NCBI GenBank assembly: GCA_034660675.1
Contig: JAYEJT010000126.1
Coordinates: 1-9,917 of the forward strand
Reading direction: 5' to 3'
Source: CG03 sp034660675
GTDB lineage: Bacteria; CG03
DNA length: 9,917 nt
Each line of letters opens with the position of its first letter. Position 1 is the first letter of the stretch. The notes beneath the pieces are model-generated. The model was not told the DNA's origin. It saw only the letters and a program-made list of their open reading frames with translations, and did not search any database. The translations under genes and the position numbers were made by a program. Of the stretch, positions 7,730-9,917 are shown piece after piece.

Positions 7730-7767
7730 CCGAATTATTCCGGAAACCGCGGGTCATCCGACGGTTT
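7730..7767 (-). promoter_or_regulatory. Tandem hairpins in the fusA leader
   Basis: On the transcript, AAACCG/CGGUUU (7762-7767 with 7744-7749) extends through CGG/CCG (7758-7760 with 7750-7752), giving a nine-pair stem with one bulged base and a 5-nt loop. A second stem, CCGGA/UUCGG (7730-7743), follows at once and ends 10 nt before the fusA ATG. No T-run follows, so termination is unlikely. The gap has no close ribosome binding site; a GGAGGA lies 71 nt upstream of the ATG at 7791-7796. A translational regulator such as an S7-type site is possible but unproven. Confidence 0.5.
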
Positions 7768-7805
7768 AAAGTGTATTTATAATCTGTGTATCCTCCGCAA
7801 AAAAA

Positions 7806-8282
7806 CTAATATCTGTAATGAGCAAAAGCCTTGTTGGCCTCGGCCATTTTATGAACGTTTTCTCTTTTTTTCATGACGGAGCCTTCGCCTTTATAGGCAT
7901 CAATAAACTCCGTCGCCAGTTTTTTATGCATCGCGGCGCCTTTTCTTTTTCTCGCCGCCTCCAGCATCCAGCGCATGGCAAGATCCCGCCCTCTCTGTTC
8001 TGTCACAGGTTGCGGGATCTGATAAGTCGCCCCGCCCACACGCCGGGATTTCACCTCGACTTTCGGCATAAGATTAGCCATTGCTTTTTCAAGCAAATCC
8101 TTTTGCGGCACCTTGAGCTGTTTGGAAGCTTCATCCAGAGCGCCGTACATTATTCTCATGGCAGCGTTCTTCTTGCCCTCTTTCATAATGTTGTTTATAA
8201 ACAGCGTTATCATAAGACTGCCGTATTTTATATCGGGCAACCTTCTCCTGGATGTGTGAATTTTTATTTTTTTTCTGCTCAT
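7806..8282 (-). CDS. rpsG: 30S ribosomal protein S7
   Basis: S7 nucleates assembly of the small-subunit head by binding the 3' major domain of 16S rRNA and lies near the E-site tRNA. The 158-residue product carries KYGSLMITLFINNIMKEGKK (about 19-38), PKVEVKSRRVGGATYQIPQP (about 73-92), LAMRWMLEAARKRKG and the C-terminus ANKAFAHYRY, all diagnostic. Length matches the roughly 156-residue short form. The ATG overlaps the rpsL stop (ATGA, 8279-8282), and AGAGGT (8291-8296) lies 8 nt before it. In E. coli S7 represses the operon through the rpsL-rpsG gap. That gap does not exist here, so any feedback would need another target. Confidence 0.98.
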   Translation of the reverse strand: MSRKKIKIHTSRRRLPDIKYGSLMITLFINNIMKEGKKNAAMRIMYGALDEASKQLKVPQKDLLEKAMANLMPKVEVKSRRVGGATYQIPQPVTEQRGRDLAMRWMLEAARKRKGAAMHKKLATEFIDAYKGEGSVMKKRENVHKMAEANKAFAHYRY

Positions 8283-8656
8283 TCCTTCTTACCTCTTTTT
8301 GTACCGTACTTGGATCTGGATTTTTTCCTGTTTTCGGCGCCGGCCGAGTCAAGGACGCCGCGGACAAGATGATAGCGTACACCGGGAAGATCCTTTACCC
8401 TTCCGCCCCTTATCATAACAATAGAATGCTCCTGAAGATTGTGCCCTATACCGGGGATGTATGCCGTCACCTCCATGCCGTTGGTGAGCTTCACCCTGGC
8501 AACTTTCCGTAAAGCGGAATTCGGCTTCTTTGGCGTCGTTGTGTAAACCTTGACGCACACACCTCTTCTCTGCGGACAGGACTGAAGAGCCCTGTTTTTT
8601 TTGGCTTGCTTAAAGCTCTTCCTTCCGTTCTTTATTAACTGGTTAATCGTCGGCAT
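8279..8656 (-). CDS. rpsL: 30S ribosomal protein S12
   Basis: S12 helps inspect codon-anticodon pairing in the decoding centre. The 125-residue product begins MPTINQLIKNGRKSF. It holds RGVCVKVYTTTPKKPNSALR and RGGRVKDLPGVRYHLVRG. Lysines 43 and 88 (counting Met) are present, the residues whose change gives streptomycin resistance elsewhere, so this looks like a wild-type allele. Asp89 in VKDLPG is the position methylthiolated by RimO in some bacteria. It is the first gene of the operon. AAGGAGA (8666-8672) lies 9 nt upstream of the ATG, and a good promoter lies upstream of that. The stop overlaps the rpsG ATG. Confidence 0.99.
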   Translation of the reverse strand: MPTINQLIKNGRKSFKQAKKNRALQSCPQRRGVCVKVYTTTPKKPNSALRKVARVKLTNGMEVTAYIPGIGHNLQEHSIVMIRGGRVKDLPGVRYHLVRGVLDSAGAENRKKSRSKYGTKRGKKE

Positions 8657-8665
8657 TTAATTTAA

Positions 8666-8672
8666 TCTCCTT
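8666..8672 (-). promoter_or_regulatory. Shine-Dalgarno of rpsL
   Basis: AAGGAGA stands 9 nt before the rpsL ATG in an otherwise A/T-rich leader. It confirms the chosen start and the direction of translation from the promoter upstream. Confidence 0.8.
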
Positions 8673-8696
8673 AAAAATTTTTATCAAAACGTTCCT

Positions 8697-8726
8697 ATGA
8701 TAAACATTTGTCAGAAAAAAAGTCAA
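8697..8726 (-). promoter_or_regulatory. Sigma70-type promoter of the str-S10 operon
   Basis: A -35 box TTGACT (8721-8726) and a -10 box TATCAT (8697-8702) are separated by 18 nt, each with one mismatch to consensus. Transcription would begin near 8690, leaving a leader of about 33 nt that contains the rpsL ribosome binding site. A second TTGACT lies 13 bp further upstream (8734-8739), but it is too far from this -10 to be its partner. No other good promoter was seen before fusA, tuf or rpsJ. This is therefore the likely main promoter, although one upstream of the window cannot be excluded. The -35 box is embedded in an inverted repeat. Confidence 0.7.
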
Positions 8727-8805
8727 TAACCAAAGTCAAGGGGGACGTTCATTAACTTATTAAACAAAAAGGTGCCAGGGGTTGACTTTCGTGACTTATT
8801 GACTT
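8715..8805 (-). repeat. Long inverted repeat with T-run; possible terminator overlapping the rpsL promoter
   Basis: Two perfect arm segments pair: 8720-8729 with 8796-8805 (10 bp, AAGTCAATAA) and 8732-8739 with 8782-8789 (8 bp, AAAGTCAA). A small asymmetric internal loop separates them, and the central loop is about 42 nt. On the minus-strand transcript the 3' arm is followed by seven U (8721-8715, the first two in the stem), the layout of an intrinsic terminator for the gene ending at 8796. The stem is A/T-rich and the loop long, so strength is doubtful. The outer arm also holds a tandem 8-bp repeat TGACTTAT (8792-8807). The central block resembles a segment near 9205, hinting at a dispersed element. 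Confidence 0.6.
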
Positions 8806-9365
8806 ATTTGAATATCATCAACGAAATACTTTGCGTCAACTTCCGTTGAGAAACCCTCAACTTTGAGAAACACAACACCCTTCCCCGACGGCGTTCCGCT
8901 CACAGTCAGTTTCTCCCAGTTATCCGCCCCGCCCGTCATCTGCGCGCTGTTGTTGATTCCTTTATTATAAAGCGTAAACTTCGGCTTTGCCGCGCCGCCC
9001 CCGGCGACAACAAGAACTTCAACATTCGTAGCGATATCTATTGTGAATGTTCCGTTGGTTGTGAAAGTATGAATACGGTAACCGTCAACTTCTGTTATTG
9101 TTCCGCCTGTCGCCGTTACGGAAGAATTACTCACATACGCCGCTCTTGCTGTTGTCGATGAATTATATTCCATATAATCAAGCTCCACCGGCACCGCGCT
9201 TAGAGGGACGGTCACTATTAGCAAGTAAACAATGAAGGACAAACGGCAAACTGCAATTCCCGAAAATTCCCGCAACCGCCCGTAAATATTTTCCAAACAA
9301 AAAAAAACCGAAATCTTTTCGCCATGATGATAGCCTGCCAAACAGTCCGGCGCAGATTTTTTCAA
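8796..9365 (-). CDS. Putative secreted/surface protein, possibly chimeric or decayed
   Basis: Up to 189 residues; start uncertain. Residues 41-58 are hydrophobic (RLSFIVYLLIVTVPLSAVP), like a signal peptide, but the 40 residues before them look unlike a natural N-terminus and no ribosome binding site precedes the ATG at 9365. The stretch from about 63 to 124 (DYMEYNSSTTARAAYV, then RIHTFTTNGTFTIDI and VEVLVVAGGGA) resembles the start of glycine-rich surface-protein modules. Such modules usually continue into a long Gly-rich run. Here the sequence switches at about 125 to a beta-rich segment ending NWEKLTVSG, FLKVEGF and YFVDDIQIS, like the end of a carbohydrate-binding-type jelly roll. This suggests an internal deletion or module fusion. 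The stop lies inside the inverted repeat. No specific function can be assigned. Confidence 0.5.
   Translation of the reverse strand: MKKSAPDCLAGYHHGEKISVFFCLENIYGRLREFSGIAVCRLSFIVYLLIVTVPLSAVPVELDYMEYNSSTTARAAYVSNSSVTATGGTITEVDGYRIHTFTTNGTFTIDIATNVEVLVVAGGGAAKPKFTLYNKGINNSAQMTGGADNWEKLTVSGTPSGKGVVFLKVEGFSTEVDAKYFVDDIQISQ
9202..9240. repeat. Segment resembling the core of the rpsL-upstream repeat
   Basis: On the plus strand GGGACG at 9205-9210 is followed after a short stretch by TAAACAA, as at 8742-8767 (GGGACG, then TTAAACAA). Spacing matches if a 2-nt gap is allowed; identity in between is only moderate. On the minus strand it encodes the hydrophobic LLIVTVPL part of the surface-protein ORF, so that apparent signal peptide could be a by-product of a dispersed intergenic element. 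Confidence 0.3.
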
Positions 9366-9411
9366 AGAGCCAAACCTTTTTCCCGAACGGCTGAAAATCT
9401 TTATGGAAAAG

Positions 9412-9434
9412 AAAAAATTCGCTAACTGCGGATT
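9412..9434 (-). terminator. Weak terminator-like hairpin
   Basis: On the minus strand an AAT.CGC stem (9428-9434 with 9416-9422, one mismatch) closes a 5-nt loop and runs into TTTTTT. It lies about 35 nt after the stop of the small ORF at 9468, where a terminator would be expected. Only three GC pairs support it, so it is tentative. Confidence 0.3.
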
Positions 9435-9467
9435 TTGCTTTTTGAAATAACCTGCTAAGTTTTTGTC

Positions 9468-9632
9468 TTAAATGTCTATAATTGGCATAGATAGATAAGG
9501 AACGCTAATTATTCCAGTTTTAATAGTATCTCGCGACGAACCGTTTTTTCCTGCTCTCATAATCTCTCCATCTCCCGCCTGCCCTGTCCGCAGGCTCAAT
9601 CCTTCTATCATCATTTGTTTTATTTTACTCAT
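9468..9632 (-). CDS. Small hypothetical protein, 54 residues
   Basis: The frame starting at the ATG at 9632 reads MSKIKQMMIEGLSLRTG and ends PYLSMPIIDI. GGGAGG (9639-9644) lies 6 nt before this ATG, a strong translation signal and the reason for choosing it. The frame stays open 41 codons upstream to a TTG at 9755, but that part runs through promoter-like DNA and repeats. The product is not recognised. It has no obvious membrane segment and is mildly basic. Part of its coding sequence is a GCCTGC/GCAGGC palindrome (9577-9595), so the ORF may be a fragment or an accident within repeat-rich DNA. A TATAAT box and a structured leader precede it. Confidence 0.35.
   Translation of the reverse strand: MSKIKQMMIEGLSLRTGQAGDGEIMRAGKNGSSRDTIKTGIISVPYLSMPIIDI
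9577..9595. repeat. GCCTGC/GCAGGC inverted repeat
   Basis: A perfect 6-bp inverted repeat, GCCTGC at 9577-9582 and GCAGGC at 9590-9595, with a 7-nt spacer CCTGTCC. The inner CCTG-TCCG-CAGG offers an alternative fold. It is GC-rich inside A/T-rich flanks, as REP-like dispersed palindromes often are. It lies within the small ORF. Confidence 0.4.
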
Positions 9633-9644
9633 TTTTTGCCTCCC

Positions 9645-9657
9645 AACGCAATGCGTT
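9645..9657 (-). promoter_or_regulatory. Perfect palindrome abutting the small-ORF ribosome binding site
   Basis: AACGCA-T-TGCGTT on the minus strand is a perfect 6-bp inverted repeat with a one-base centre, directly followed by GGGAGG. As DNA it has the shape of a dimeric-regulator operator. As RNA it is unlikely to fold tightly because the loop is only one base unless the inner pair opens. Its position between the proposed start of transcription and the ribosome binding site would suit control of the small ORF. Confidence 0.4.
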
Positions 9658-9670
9658 AAAACATAATATC

Positions 9671-9686
9671 GGGACTGGAAAGTCCC
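9671..9686. repeat. GGGACT/AGTCCC hairpin
   Basis: A perfect 6-bp inverted repeat with a 4-nt loop. The plus-strand loop is GGAA, a GNRA-type tetraloop; the minus-strand loop is TTCC. It lies in the proposed leader of the small ORF, about 40 nt before its ATG. GGAGG directly precedes it on the minus strand. It could be a dispersed palindrome or a leader hairpin. Confidence 0.5.
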
Positions 9687-9699
9687 TCCTACCATATTA

Positions 9700-9705
9700 A
9701 TTATA
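9700..9705 (-). promoter_or_regulatory. Perfect TATAAT -10 box upstream of the small ORF
   Basis: TATAAT on the minus strand, about 68 nt upstream of the ATG at 9632. No good TTGACA-like -35 box stands at 16-18 nt; that region is occupied by GTCGCA repeats. A promoter lacking a -35 but flanked by direct repeats is the usual form of an activator-dependent promoter. In A/T-rich DNA a chance TATAAT is also possible. Confidence 0.4.
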
Positions 9706-9713
9706 AAACACGT

Positions 9714-9757
9714 TTGCGACATTTCTGCGACTTTTTTGCGACAAAGTTGCGACAAAA
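9714..9757 (-). repeat. Four tandem 11-bp direct repeats of GTCGCA
   Basis: On the minus strand four 11-bp units follow each other without gaps: TTTTGTCGCAA, CTTTGTCGCAA, AAAAGTCGCAG and AAATGTCGCAA. GTCGCA is invariant at exactly 11-bp spacing, and the other five positions are A/T-rich and variable. The array begins 1 bp after the stop of the partial gene at 9759 and ends 8 bp before the TATAAT box. The 11-bp period places all copies on one face of the helix. OmpR/PhoB-type response regulators are known to bind 11-bp direct repeats. The spacing is far too short for a CRISPR array. Direct observation is certain; the binding role is inferred. Confidence 0.8.
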
Positions 9758-9758
9758 T

Positions 9759-9917
9759 TTATAATAGTAATTTCTCTCTCGCCCAGTTAAAAAATCTCTG
9801 AACGAGTTTTGCCAATTTTTTCGCCTCGGCCTCGGTAAAAATTCTATCTTCATATTCTATAAGATTCTTTTTCTCAACAACTCTGTACAAAATATTTGCC
9901 ATTTTATCCAAATCTTC
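9759..9917 (-). CDS. C-terminal end of an unrecognised protein, cut by window edge
   Basis: An open frame runs from the right edge to a TAA at 9759-9761, giving the last 52 residues of a protein. It reads EDLDKMANILYRVVEKKNLI, then EYEDRIFTEAEAKKLAKLV, and ends QRFFNWAREKLLL. The composition is charged and helix-forming, with no cysteines and no membrane segment. It is long enough and protein-like enough to be a real gene end, but no family is recognised. Its start lies outside the window. The GTCGCA array begins immediately after the stop. Confidence 0.6.
   Translation of the reverse strand, partial: EDLDKMANILYRVVEKKNLIEYEDRIFTEAEAKKLAKLVQRFFNWAREKLLL

Noticed and set aside
7755..7796. Short ORF from ATG 7757 in the fusA leader, perhaps served by GGAGGA at 7791
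   Set aside because: The ATG is more than 30 nt from GGAGGA and the frame overlaps fusA out of phase for only about 20 codons, with no protein-like character.
7818..8372. Plus-strand open frame of 184 codons opposite rpsG and rpsL
   Set aside because: It lies entirely antisense to two certain ribosomal genes, and its predicted product is low-complexity His/Phe/Arg-rich sequence unlike a real protein.
8782..8812. Plus-strand promoter from TTGACT at 8782
   Set aside because: No acceptable -10 box follows at 16-18 nt, and no plus-strand gene lies downstream. The TTGACT copies belong to the inverted repeat.
9633..9755. Longer version of the small ORF starting at TTG 9755
   Set aside because: This extension translates the GTCGCA repeats, the TATAAT box and two palindromes, while a strong ribosome binding site stands before the ATG at 9632.
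9714..9757. CRISPR-like repeat array
   Set aside because: The repeated core is 6 bp and the variable part 5 bp. CRISPR repeats and spacers are each more than 20 bp, and no cas gene is present.

Overview
The window is bacterial. About 8.6 kb of it is a fused str-S10 ribosomal operon read on the minus strand, so gene order runs from right to left: rpsL, rpsG, fusA, tuf, rpsJ, rplC, rplD, rplW, rplB, rpsS, rplV, rpsC, then rplP cut by the left edge. The genes encode S12, S7, EF-G, EF-Tu and the start of the S10 operon. They were identified from translated sequence and conserved order. The proteins are typical bacterial versions but not close to Proteobacteria or Firmicutes. Together with A/T-rich spacers and dispersed-looking palindromes they suggest an uncultured lineage of the Elusimicrobiota/Omnitrophota kind. 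That placement is only an impression and needs a ribosomal-protein tree.

The operon is very compact. Five junctions are 4-nt ATGA overlaps (rpsL/rpsG, rpsJ/rplC, rplC/rplD, rplD/rplW, rplW/rplB), rplB/rpsS abut as TAAATG, and rpsC/rplP share one base. Longer gaps occur only at rpsG-fusA (86 nt), fusA-tuf (54 nt) and rplV-rpsC (36 nt). The first two contain hairpins, and the third is spanned by a 12-codon mini-ORF that would keep the coupling unbroken. A good sigma70-type promoter (TTGACT, 18 nt, TATCAT) sits about 40-70 nt upstream of rpsL. Its -35 box lies inside the 3' arm of a long inverted repeat followed by a T-run, which may also terminate the upstream gene.

The right-hand 1.2 kb (8.7-9.9 kb) is accessory DNA where many bacteria would have rpoB-rpoC. 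It holds a probable secreted/surface-protein gene that looks like a collapsed two-module chimera, a 54-codon small ORF with a strong ribosome binding site and a structured leader, and the C-terminal 52 codons of an unrecognised gene. The most unusual element is a four-copy, exactly 11-bp-period array of GTCGCA upstream of a perfect TATAAT box. Its geometry resembles direct-repeat operators of OmpR/PhoB-type regulators.

No rRNA, tRNA, CRISPR array or intact transposase gene was seen. No gene on the plus strand could be supported.
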